From assembly GCF_003634775.1 (NCBI RefSeq), contig NZ_RBXB01000003.1, forward strand, positions 496,001-560,000: 64,000 nt of DNA, given 5' to 3'. The notes under the pieces were generated by a model that was not told the DNA's origin, searched no databases, and saw only the letters and a list, made by a program, of their open reading frames with translations. Positions 17,440-26,116 of this stretch are shown here, piece by piece. The position numbers and the translations under genes were made by a program. The first letter of the stretch is position 1. The number at the start of each line of letters is the position of its first letter. The DNA is from Chryseobacterium defluvii (GTDB lineage Bacteria; Bacteroidota; Bacteroidia; Flavobacteriales; Weeksellaceae).

Positions 17440-19464
17440 TTACTGGAATGGGGCTACAATATTATTCACAATATTAGCAGGCAAGCCGGATATGTTATAC
17501 TTTAAATTATTAACTAAAGACACTTGATTAGCCGGAGGAAATACGGTATAATCTCCTTTAAATATGCAGTTTTGGAATAATGCATGAGAAAGACCAGGAT
17601 AAATAGCCCCTCCATTGAACTCTACATCTTTGAACTGGATATTACATGTATCGAAACTTGAATTTGGGTCATCAATATCAAAATTGTTTATTTCTCCGCC
17701 ATGCATGATGACATTTTTAACATTATCTCCACTAAAACGAACAGTTTTATATCCAAAACTATTATTTAGCACTAAATCAATTCTTCCATTATATTCATCT
17801 TTATATCTGGAGGTTATATATGCACTTAGCGTATTAGCAACATTGGTCATCAATCTTCCTGTAATTTCTATTTCCGTTTGATAAACTTCCTGGTATATAC
17901 TGTCTTTTATAAAGAGTGCAGATATATATGCTGTTGTAGGTGATGGATCTACTACATTTACTACAGGATCTGTTATTTTTAGCCTCTCAAGATTAGTATA
18001 TGAGTGACTAAAAACGCCTAAATAAAAACAATATATTTCTTTTGCCCTCGTATTTATTACTGGATTAATGATATTTAAGCTCTTTGGCAACGTCGGTTTA
18101 TTGGTATAATTAGGCAATTCACTTGGATTTTCTTTTCCTCCGGGAGTTGTATATGCAAATAAGTAAACATCATCTATCTCACTTGAATTAAAGACTGGAT
18201 TATGTATGTTTATAATCCCTCCTAAACTGGGAGTATCCATCCGAATTCCAAAAAATATCCTTGCTGCCCCATTTACTATTGGTGAATTAAGGGTAATATC
18301 ATTTCCTGCAAACTGAAATCCTGCGCCTCCTAAGTCTGTCTTTATAATCGGATGATTTGCTGTAAATCGGTCTGTCCAATGATCATCTATCCCATCTTCC
18401 CAAACACCTCTATTGATGGTAACATCCACACTGTTTCTTCCGGTGTAGCCATGCCTGCAATCTATTACATTTCCTTCATTAATGGTAACTCCTATGGATT
18501 CATAGTTTGCAATTCCATATCCGTTTCCGGCATTTGTAAACCCTTTAATAAAAGGGGAGTTTATGATAACGTCTGCACATTTATCTATTTCCATAGCTAC
18601 ACTACCCGTATTATTAGTTTCATTGATAATTTTAGGGTTATTAAGTGTAACATTATCTCTTTTGATGAGCAAATATTTGGATCCATTGACAAGGCTTCCC
18701 TGTACTTCAATAATAAGATTATCAATAATAATAGGCTCTTCTATATGAAATTTAGTAACAGTTAATTGGGTTTTATCCGTATAAGAACATACAAGAGGTG
18801 TTGTTAGCTTTCCTTCATTGGTTCTAACAAATTCTTTCTTGTAATATGGTCCAGCCCCAATACGTTCAATTAATATTTCATTTGAATCAAAAAGCAGATT
18901 GGCAATTCCATCATTAACAAAGCCAACGTCTAAGCTTCCACGGACAGCTTTATTAATATCCCAGTTGCTAATATCAACATTTTCACCGGTGTGAGATCGT
19001 ACAATATTTATAGTAACATCGTCATTACCTTTTTGAAGTAAAAATTTACCATCACACCGTCCACTCGTTTTTATATCGAATGATTCATTAATGAGAATTT
19101 TAAATCTTCCTGGTATAACCCAAAAGAGATTATTTAAATTCACATACTCAAAATATGATTTTACAGGATTTGTTTCATTAGTCATTCCGTCTCCTATCAC
19201 TCCAAAATATCTGATGTCTATTTCATCTTTAAATCTATGCTCCAACTTTATTCCTCCGGCAGAAGGAATAACGACACTTCCCCCATCATCAGGGGCATTT
19301 GTACTTGATTTATAATAAATTACAGGATCAGGAGTGTCTCCTTCTGTATAATACCCCAAAAGATAGACTCCTTTATAGACATCGTTTTGAAGATCTGCGA
19401 TTTCTCCTAGTGAAAGATTTCTCATTTCCGCCATGGAGTTTTTTAAAATAAATGGAAAATTCAT
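17440..19464 (-). CDS. Tailspike-like parallel beta-helix protein
   Basis: A roughly 670-residue protein. The frame is open to 19530, but starts at 19464 (MNFPFILKN) or 19434 (MAEMRNLSLGEI) are more plausible. The first ~90 residues resemble the head of phage tailspikes and depolymerases (VYLLGYYTEGDTPDPVIYY, then a DDGGSVV loop and IDIRYFGVIGDGMTNET, the latter close to the FGAKGDG-TDDT motif of the pectate-lyase-like superfamily). The rest is a long series of short beta-strand repeats rich in Asn, Ile and Val (VTINEGN, VTINRGV, ITLNSPIVNG, INIHNPVF). No signal peptide is obvious. No phage structural genes are near. Substrate, if any, is unknown. Confidence 0.7.
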   Translation of the reverse strand: MNFPFILKNSMAEMRNLSLGEIADLQNDVYKGVYLLGYYTEGDTPDPVIYYKSSTNAPDDGGSVVIPSAGGIKLEHRFKDEIDIRYFGVIGDGMTNETNPVKSYFEYVNLNNLFWVIPGRFKILINESFDIKTSGRCDGKFLLQKGNDDVTINIVRSHTGENVDISNWDINKAVRGSLDVGFVNDGIANLLFDSNEILIERIGAGPYYKKEFVRTNEGKLTTPLVCSYTDKTQLTVTKFHIEEPIIIDNLIIEVQGSLVNGSKYLLIKRDNVTLNNPKIINETNNTGSVAMEIDKCADVIINSPFIKGFTNAGNGYGIANYESIGVTINEGNVIDCRHGYTGRNSVDVTINRGVWEDGIDDHWTDRFTANHPIIKTDLGGAGFQFAGNDITLNSPIVNGAARIFFGIRMDTPSLGGIINIHNPVFNSSEIDDVYLFAYTTPGGKENPSELPNYTNKPTLPKSLNIINPVINTRAKEIYCFYLGVFSHSYTNLERLKITDPVVNVVDPSPTTAYISALFIKDSIYQEVYQTEIEITGRLMTNVANTLSAYITSRYKDEYNGRIDLVLNNSFGYKTVRFSGDNVKNVIMHGGEINNFDIDDPNSSFDTCNIQFKDVEFNGGAIYPGLSHALFQNCIFKGDYTVFPPANQVSLVNNLKYNISGLPANIVNNIVAPFQ

Positions 19465-19641
19465 AAAATAAAATTTTGTAATTGTTATTATGACAAAAGT
19501 AATTTTCGAAAGCGCCAAAACTTGACGCATTTTATTTTAGTGAAAAAATTAATATTCCAAATCCTGTCCAGACTTCTATACTGCATAGTTTTGTAAATAG
19601 GGCAAAATATCAGAATTTCGTTTGATGTCATATTATTAAAT

Positions 19642-19676
19642 AACGATTCAGGGCAACTTCGTTGCCCTGAATCGTT
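19642..19676 (-). terminator. Strong hairpin after the NRPS-like gene
   Basis: AACGATTCAGGGCAAC / GTTGCCCTGAATCGTT is a perfect 16-bp inverted repeat with a TTC loop, 17 bases after the NRPS-like stop codon. The T-rich tail is better on the plus strand (TTTTC) than on the minus strand, so termination or transcript stabilisation are both possible. Confidence 0.65.
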
Positions 19677-19692
19677 TTCAAAAAAATAAATA

Positions 19693-22600
19693 TTAAGAAA
19701 TAGGAATTCCTAAGTATCTAAGATAAGAATCCAGTAAATTTTTATCAAAAACCGGCTCCTCAATTCCTGATCCTTCAAGGAATTTAATCACGTTTGAACA
19801 ATCCCAGATATAAGTATGCTGGTAAAGCTCTACGGTAGATAGCCCTTCATGCATATTATCTTTAAACAAGCTTGTTAATGGATATAAACGATTTTTGCTG
19901 TCATTTTCCCATTGCCCTCTCCAATCTTTATATGAAAGTCCGTTCAAAGTAAACGGATAATATTTTTTAATTAAACCAAAGAAGTCTTCTAAAGTGAGAT
20001 TGGTCTCAGGTTTTGCAATCAGATTGAATTTTTTTCCAATTGCGTCTTTATTTTTTGTGATATAAGCCATTGATTTGGTCATATAGTCAACCGTAATTAA
20101 TCCTTCTCTGAGTTCCGTCAATGCAGGATAGGATTTAAACTCAATACAATTCTTAACCAACCCCGACCACCATTGGTACGGTGCACTAGCTCCTGTTTCA
20201 CTGTGGCACATGGCATAGCCAAGACGATAAGTAATCAGCGGCAATCCTTCTTTCGCTGCAAGATCTGCGATGGCCTCCATCACATATTTACTTCTTACAT
20301 ATCCGATATCTTTACTTACTGAAATAATATTTTGCTCAATATCATCACTTTCCAGCATTACGGTTTTACCTGTAAAAATGTGTCCCCAGCTGTATACAGA
20401 GATTGTTGATAATAAAGCCAGGCATTTTGTTTTCTTTGTTCCGGCAAGACGGATGATTTCTCTTAACCCCTCCACATTGGGTGCTTTCATATAAGAATAG
20501 GGTTCAATAAAATTTACAGAGCTTCCCGAATGATAAATAAGATCAATTTTTTCCGCAAGTAAATTAAATGTGTCCTCAGAAAAGCCTAATGATGGAACTG
20601 ACAGATCGCCTATTACAGGGATAATTCTTGATACTTGTTCTGCCTTTCTGGGAATGTGAAATTGTTGAAAACATGTATCAATTTTTCCCAAGGCGTGAAA
20701 TTCATCCTGTGCTCTTACTAAGCAATAGATATCAGCGTTAGTCGTATCCAAAAGCTCCTGTAACAAATGAATTCCGACAAATCCTGTAACGCCTGTCAGA
20801 AATATGGACTCCGGATTTTCTAATTGTTGAGGATCAAAAGTCCCCTCAAAGACAGTTCCCGGGTTGAGATAAACATCATTTTGAAGTTCAACATAGGGTT
20901 CCACATCTTCTACCGGGATCATTTCTCTTTCTTCTTTAGCCCTTGCAATAAGAACATTAGCAAAATCCCTCAATACCGGATACTGATAAACATCCCGGAT
21001 ATAAACTTTTATTCCTAGCTTTTCCTCCAATGCTACTGCAGCAATCGCAACCAGAAGTGAGTTTCCACCGATATCAAAAAAATTATCCGTGATATTGATT
21101 ACAGGACGTTCCAATTCTTCAGCCCAAATACCTGCGATAATTCTTTCCGTTTCATTCGTTGGCGGCTCATGAGAAACAAGTTCCTTCGCTTCTTTATCAG
21201 CAAGTTCCTTCAAGAAGTTGGTATCTGTCTTTCCATTTGCCGTCAATGGTATTTTATCCAGGAAAATAATTTGGGCAGGGATCATGTAACCTGGTAATTC
21301 TTCTTTTAATTGATTCCTGATGAATGAAATATCTTTCTGAGCGCCATCCCGCAACACCACAAAAGCAACAAGGTATTTATTCCCGCCATGATTATCTTTT
21401 GTAATGACAGACGCTTCCTTTACATTATCCAATTGCGTAAGGGTCCGCTCAATTTCGTTCAGCTCAATGCGGAATCCACGAATTTTCACCTGATTATCTA
21501 TTCTTCCTAAAAATTCAATATTTCCATCCGAAGACCATCTTGCCAAATCTCCTGTACGATATATTTTTTCTTTCTCTTTAAATGGATTGGAAACAAATTT
21601 AGTATTCGTTAATTCCTCATTATTAAGGTATCCTTTTGCCAATAAATTTCCCCCAATATACAATTCCCCGGTCGCACCTACAGGTAAAAGCTCCAATTGC
21701 TCTCCTAAAATATAGGCCTGTGCATTTGCTATAGGCTTTCCAATGGAAGATACATATTGCCCATTCATATCTTTAACTTTTTTGAATGTTGCATACACTG
21801 TACATTCGGTAGGACCATAATAATCAACAAGTTCGTAACTTAACTCTGAAGTCAGTACCGGTTTAAGCTTTTCTCCTCCCGTAAATAGATATTTTAAATC
21901 TAAATCATGATAACTCTTTGTTTTCTCAACTACTGCAGGAGCAAGAACAGTAGGCACAAAACCGTGTGTAATCTTATTTTTCCGATAATAGTTTACCAAT
22001 GCCGATGCTTCCGTCCGTTCTTCATTATCTGCAATAAAAATGCTGGCCCCGGAAGTGAGTGCCGCCCAAATTTCCCAAACAGAAATATCAAAGGCCAGGC
22101 CTGCAACAAGGCTTAGTTTCGAAGTATGATCAACATGGAAATACTGATTGTGCCAGGTGACTAAATGCTGGATGCTGTGATGTGAGACCATCACTCCTTT
22201 AGGGTTTCCTGTAGAACCAGAGGTATAAATGGTATAAGCTAATGCTTCCTGATGAATCGTAATGTGTATTGGACTTGATGACTGACCTGAAGTATCTTCT
22301 ATTTCATCGAAAATAAAAACTTCTGTATTTTTATTTTCAGGTAAAAGTCCAGCCAATAAGCTATTGGTAATCATAACCTTCGCAGAAGTATCCGAAAGGA
22401 TGAATTCTACCCTTTTGGCAGGGTAAGCAGGATCTACCGGAACGTAAGCCGCTCCTGTTTTAATAATACCAAGTATTGCTATTACCCATTCCAATGAACG
22501 ATCAAGCCATACGGTTACATACATTCCTTCTTTTATCCCTTTAGTTAAAAGGGCGTTTGCAATTTGATTACTCCTTTCGTCCAGCTCCCGATAACTGATC

Positions 22601-22797
22601 TGCTGATCCTGAAAAACCGCCGCTATATTTTCAGGGAATAGGCTTACTTGTTTTTTGAAAAGAGAAACCAGGGTCTCTTCTTCCGGATAATCCCAATTTG
22701 TCTGGTTGAAATCGTTTAAAAGTTTCTCTCTGTCTTCATAAGATAAGGAGACAATGGTGTTGCTTAAAAGCGTCTGTGTTGTTAATGTGTTTGACAT
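19693..22797 (-). CDS. Stand-alone NRPS-like enzyme: adenylation, carrier, thioester reductase
   Basis: A 1034-residue single module that should activate one amino acid, load it on its own carrier domain and release it reductively as an aldehyde or alcohol. The adenylation domain (about 45-525) has YTSGSTGNPKG at 191-201, FDISVWE, YYGPTE, YRTGDLAR and the A10 lysine in LTANGKTD (Lys523). The carrier domain carries the phosphopantetheine Ser580 in DNFFDIGGNSLL. The reductase domain (about 660-1034) has the NADPH motif TGVTGFVG and a YxxxK pair in GYVRSKYVM. No condensation domain is present. By alignment to GrsA in memory, the specificity-pocket residues read D-I-W-G-F-G-Y-V-Y-K; the leading Asp means an alpha-amino acid. 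No tailoring genes adjoin. Product unknown. Confidence 0.92.
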   Translation of the reverse strand: MSNTLTTQTLLSNTIVSLSYEDREKLLNDFNQTNWDYPEEETLVSLFKKQVSLFPENIAAVFQDQQISYRELDERSNQIANALLTKGIKEGMYVTVWLDRSLEWVIAILGIIKTGAAYVPVDPAYPAKRVEFILSDTSAKVMITNSLLAGLLPENKNTEVFIFDEIEDTSGQSSSPIHITIHQEALAYTIYTSGSTGNPKGVMVSHHSIQHLVTWHNQYFHVDHTSKLSLVAGLAFDISVWEIWAALTSGASIFIADNEERTEASALVNYYRKNKITHGFVPTVLAPAVVEKTKSYHDLDLKYLFTGGEKLKPVLTSELSYELVDYYGPTECTVYATFKKVKDMNGQYVSSIGKPIANAQAYILGEQLELLPVGATGELYIGGNLLAKGYLNNEELTNTKFVSNPFKEKEKIYRTGDLARWSSDGNIEFLGRIDNQVKIRGFRIELNEIERTLTQLDNVKEASVITKDNHGGNKYLVAFVVLRDGAQKDISFIRNQLKEELPGYMIPAQIIFLDKIPLTANGKTDTNFLKELADKEAKELVSHEPPTNETERIIAGIWAEELERPVINITDNFFDIGGNSLLVAIAAVALEEKLGIKVYIRDVYQYPVLRDFANVLIARAKEEREMIPVEDVEPYVELQNDVYLNPGTVFEGTFDPQQLENPESIFLTGVTGFVGIHLLQELLDTTNADIYCLVRAQDEFHALGKIDTCFQQFHIPRKAEQVSRIIPVIGDLSVPSLGFSEDTFNLLAEKIDLIYHSGSSVNFIEPYSYMKAPNVEGLREIIRLAGTKKTKCLALLSTISVYSWGHIFTGKTVMLESDDIEQNIISVSKDIGYVRSKYVMEAIADLAAKEGLPLITYRLGYAMCHSETGASAPYQWWSGLVKNCIEFKSYPALTELREGLITVDYMTKSMAYITKNKDAIGKKFNLIAKPETNLTLEDFFGLIKKYYPFTLNGLSYKDWRGQWENDSKNRLYPLTSLFKDNMHEGLSTVELYQHTYIWDCSNVIKFLEGSGIEEPVFDKNLLDSYLRYLGIPIS

Positions 22798-23295
22798 GTT
22801 AATAGAGTGTTTTGGTTAAAAGATATTTTGATTAGTTTTTAATTAGTATAATATTTTGATATAAGGGATTTTAAGAAATCCTTTTATATGATATGATGAA
22901 AAGAAAAAATTCTCCATTGAGAAATCATGGGCATAGAAGATCCGCCCTGTTTAATTATTAGCATATTTTAAATTCGATTTTGTAATTGTTGGGTAAGTAA
23001 AATGAAACTACATATAAAATATAATTATAAAAAGCATTCCATTTTTATTTGCAAAAAGGCATTTATTTTATTTTTCAATCATGAATAATAAATTTCAGTT
23101 ATTTTTTAAATATTTATTAACATAATTACATATGTTTAAATATTTGACACTCAAATTTAATATAATAATTTTAATTAGCAATTAAAATTTTGTTAATTAT
23201 CTCCAACAAGAGAATTAATTCTCCTAAAGCCTGTGTGATTTCGTTCAAACCCGTTATAAGTAAGAATACATTTATTTCCGCTAGAAATTGTAGTA
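22798..23295. other. AT-rich 498-bp intergenic leader region
   Basis: No convincing gene is present. On the minus strand it holds a near-consensus promoter (23152-23181) about 350 bases before the NRPS-like start, and a small hairpin GGATTT-CTTA-AAATCC (22866-22881) within that leader. The short open frame 23193-23402 on the minus strand overlaps comM and is not supported as a gene. The region may be a long 5' untranslated leader with a regulatory role. Confidence 0.5.
23152..23181 (-). promoter_or_regulatory. Candidate promoter for the NRPS-like gene
   Basis: Read on the minus strand, TTG (23181-23179) is followed after exactly 19 bases by TAAATTTG (23159-23152), a perfect TAnnTTTG element. 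It would give a leader of about 350 nucleotides. Confidence 0.5.
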
Positions 23296-24831
23296 TCAAA
23301 TACTCCAAAAGCCCCGGTCCAGGCTTCTATATTGTATGGCTTCTGAAATATGATGTGATGAAATGTTTTCGGATTCTTCCAGATCGGCAATAGTCCTTGC
23401 AACTTTCAGAATTCTGTCGTAAGCTCTTGCGGAAAGATTGAGTCTTTCCATAGCCAGTTTTATTAAATTCAATGATGTTTCGTCCAAATGGCAAAACCTT
23501 TCGATTTCTTTAGGACCAATCTGAGCGTTGTAGCTGATTTTTAACTCTTTATACCGTTCTCTCTGGATCTCACGCGCTATCAAAACCCGTTGTCTGATGT
23601 CTTCACTTTTTTCGCCTTTTCTTTTTTCCGTTAGTTGTTCAAATTCTACTTTCTGAACTTCAATATGAATGTCAATGCGGTCCAAAAGTGGTCCTGAAAG
23701 CTTATTCATATATTTTTGCATTTCAAATGCAGAAGAAGTGTTATTCGGATCATCAGGAAAAAACCCGCTTGGACTGGGATTCATAGACGCCACTAGCATA
23801 AAGCTTGCGGGATAATTGACCGTAAATTTAGCCCTGGAAATAGTAACTTCCCGATCTTCCAAAGGCTGTCTCATTACTTCCAATACGGCTCTTTTGAATT
23901 CCGGCATTTCATCTAAAAATAAAACTCCGTTATGGGCTAAAGAAATTTCTCCCGGCTGAGGATAGCTTCCGCCACCCACAAGGGCAACATCTGAAATTGT
24001 ATGGTGGGGCGATCTGAATGGCCTTACCGTCATCAAAGATGTTTCGGCTCCTATTTTCCCGGCTACCGAATGTATTTTTGTTGTTTCTAAGGCTTCTTTT
24101 AAAGTAAGAGGCGGTAAAATACCCGGAATTCTTTTGGCAAGCATCGTTTTTCCGCTTCCGGGTGGCCCTATGAGGATAATATTGTGTCCTCCCGCAGCAG
24201 CAACTTCCATTGCTCTTTTCGCTGTTTCCTGCCCTTTGACTTCAGAAAAATCGAATGGAAACTGGTTAATCTTTTCCTGAAACTCTTTCGTCGTGTCTAT
24301 GGTTTCTTTTGGAATCGGTTTTCCTTCATTAAAAAACTCGATTACTTCCTTAATATTTTCTACACCATACACTTCGAGGTCACTGACAACGGATGCCTCC
24401 CGCGTATTTTGCCTGGGCAGGATAATACCTTTGAAGCCTTCATCCCGGGCCTGAATGGCAATAGGCAAAACCCCTTTGATCGGTTGGAGGCTTCCGTCAA
24501 GTGACAGCTCACCCATAATGATGTAATGATGGATATTTTCAGCAACGATCTGATCTGATGCGGCTAAAATTCCAATAGCAATACTCAGGTCATAGGCGGA
24601 CCCTTCTTTTCTAAGGTCAGCAGGAGCCATATTAATCGTGATCTTCTTTCCAGGAATTTTATATCCGACATTTTTTAATGCCGCTGATATTCTGTAGCTG
24701 CTTTCTTTGATAGCATTGTCGGGGAGTCCTACCAGATGGTAACCTACTCCTCCTGTATCTACATTGACTTCAATAGTAATCGTTTGAGCCGCAACTCCAT
24801 GAATTGCGCTTCCATAAATTTTTACCAGCAT
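23296..24831 (-). CDS. comM: YifB/ComM family AAA+ ATPase (Mg-chelatase-like)
   Basis: A 511-residue cytoplasmic protein. ComM is a hexameric helicase that drives branch migration of incoming DNA during natural transformation. The N-terminal Lon-like ChlI domain (IEVNVDTGGVGYHLVGLPDNAIKE is cited in parts: TGGVGYHLVGLPD, KESSYRISAALKNVGY) precedes the ATPase with Walker A IGPPGSGKTMLAKR, Walker B VLFLDEMPEF, and the RSPHHTISD and RQPLEDREVTISRA loops. The C-terminal Mg_chelatase_C helix bundle (NLSARAYDRILKVARTIADL) is complete. Normal length. A competence role in this organism is inferred. Confidence 0.94.
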   Translation of the reverse strand: MLVKIYGSAIHGVAAQTITIEVNVDTGGVGYHLVGLPDNAIKESSYRISAALKNVGYKIPGKKITINMAPADLRKEGSAYDLSIAIGILAASDQIVAENIHHYIIMGELSLDGSLQPIKGVLPIAIQARDEGFKGIILPRQNTREASVVSDLEVYGVENIKEVIEFFNEGKPIPKETIDTTKEFQEKINQFPFDFSEVKGQETAKRAMEVAAAGGHNIILIGPPGSGKTMLAKRIPGILPPLTLKEALETTKIHSVAGKIGAETSLMTVRPFRSPHHTISDVALVGGGSYPQPGEISLAHNGVLFLDEMPEFKRAVLEVMRQPLEDREVTISRAKFTVNYPASFMLVASMNPSPSGFFPDDPNNTSSAFEMQKYMNKLSGPLLDRIDIHIEVQKVEFEQLTEKRKGEKSEDIRQRVLIAREIQRERYKELKISYNAQIGPKEIERFCHLDETSLNLIKLAMERLNLSARAYDRILKVARTIADLEESENISSHHISEAIQYRSLDRGFWSI

Positions 24832-25014
24832 GATTGTGTTTTATGTAAATGTAATATTTTTTATAAAACCCTGCAGATAAGAATGTTTAGATGATTACGA
24901 AAAAATTTTTTAAACCATGAATTATTAAAGGAAATTATAAACAAGTCATTTTATAATTTTTTAAAATTTCAATACACACAAGAAATTTTTAAAAAATTAC
25001 CTGAATAATTAAAA

Positions 25015-25040
25015 ATCGGCGCAAATTTATTTGCGCCGAT
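25015..25040 (-). terminator. Terminator of the secreted T9SS protein gene
   Basis: ATCGGCGCAAA / TTTGCGCCGAT is an 11-bp perfect stem with a 4-base loop. On the minus strand it continues into TTTTTAATT, 60 bases after the stop at 25100. Confidence 0.82.
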
Positions 25041-25099
25041 CAAACCATTATTGAAAAACTAAACAAATCCTCTCTTGGATTCATTATATCTTGAGTATA

Positions 25100-26077
25100 T
25101 TACTTCTTAATAAACTTGTTTTTATATATTCTTCCATCGGAACTTTTTGAAATGATAAAATAATTCCCTGCCGTAAGCCTGCTTACATCTATCGCTTCGT
25201 TATACTGGTGATTGCTTTTCTGAAATACTACTCTGCCCGAGACATCCACAATTGAAATATCCGCATAGCTTTTGTCCGATTTTTTGCCTATATATAGAAG
25301 TTGGGTAGTTGGATTCGGATATACGCTTAAATCATTTTTTTTAGGAGCGGTCTCTCCTGTTCCAAGGCTGCAAAAGCTCCAGATTCCAAAGTTGAGCTTT
25401 ACAAATCCTCCCAAACCTAAAAATTCACATTGATCCGGACAGTATTCCGTACAGGCATAAAAACCATATTCTCCGGATGTAGTTGCCACATATGAATCCC
25501 CTACAACGCCGTTAATGATGCATGGATCTCCGGCTACAGGCGGAATATTACCCGGTGTACATTTATACCATGTATGTACTCCATACAAAACCGGAAACGT
25601 ATTTTCAAATGTTACGGAAGCCCCTTCACAAACATTATATTCCCCCGCATCAATCTGCTGATAAGTTCCCGGAGTTAAAGTCGTTAACATGGAAGGAAGA
25701 CCATACGCATAGCCATCCGCCATAATAGCCGGGCTTTCGGCGGTGCAATCATTAAGAGTAACCTCTACTTTAAAGTAATAGAGCATGTCATTGGCACCAT
25801 CGATGGTTAAAGTTTGTGACGTTGCTCCCGGAATAGCTACCCAAGGATTAGGGTTAGGGGTTTGCCAGGTCCACTCCTGCTTATACCATTGGTAAGTACC
25901 ATATGCTTGTGTGGACAATACTTCTGTTTCTGTATTACAGAAAACGACTTTATCAGGGAACATGACCCCCAGTCTCGGACTTGTAATGGTAGGTGTAAGT
26001 GAACATTGCGCTTTAATATTCAGCATTCCGATGAATGCATAAAAAGCTAAAAAAATCAATTTTGTCTTCATAGTCAA
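25100..26077 (-). CDS. Secreted protein with T9SS type A sorting domain
   Basis: A 325-residue exported protein with a signal peptide (LIFLAFYAFIGMLNIKAQ). The middle (about 30-240) has Ig/PKD-like beta-strand patterns with several Cys (VVFCNTETEVLSTQAYGTYQW, CEGASVTFENTF, GEYGFYACTEYCPDQCEF), as in Ig-like repeats of Bacteroidota surface proteins. The C-terminal sorting domain is clear: LSVYPNPTTQLLYIG, ISIVDVSGRVVFQKS, DVSRLTAGNYFII and YKNKFIKK. No catalytic motif is visible. Probably a surface or secreted protein of unknown role. Confidence 0.88.
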   Translation of the reverse strand: MTMKTKLIFLAFYAFIGMLNIKAQCSLTPTITSPRLGVMFPDKVVFCNTETEVLSTQAYGTYQWYKQEWTWQTPNPNPWVAIPGATSQTLTIDGANDMLYYFKVEVTLNDCTAESPAIMADGYAYGLPSMLTTLTPGTYQQIDAGEYNVCEGASVTFENTFPVLYGVHTWYKCTPGNIPPVAGDPCIINGVVGDSYVATTSGEYGFYACTEYCPDQCEFLGLGGFVKLNFGIWSFCSLGTGETAPKKNDLSVYPNPTTQLLYIGKKSDKSYADISIVDVSGRVVFQKSNHQYNEAIDVSRLTAGNYFIISKSSDGRIYKNKFIKK

Positions 26078-26116
26078 TTTTGTTGGTGTTGATGGTTTTC
26101 TATATGATAGGGTAAT

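Noticed and set aside
23193..23402. 69-residue ORF overlapping the end of comM
   Set aside because: It shares the comM 3' end in another frame and has no family resemblance; comM ends naturally at 23296.
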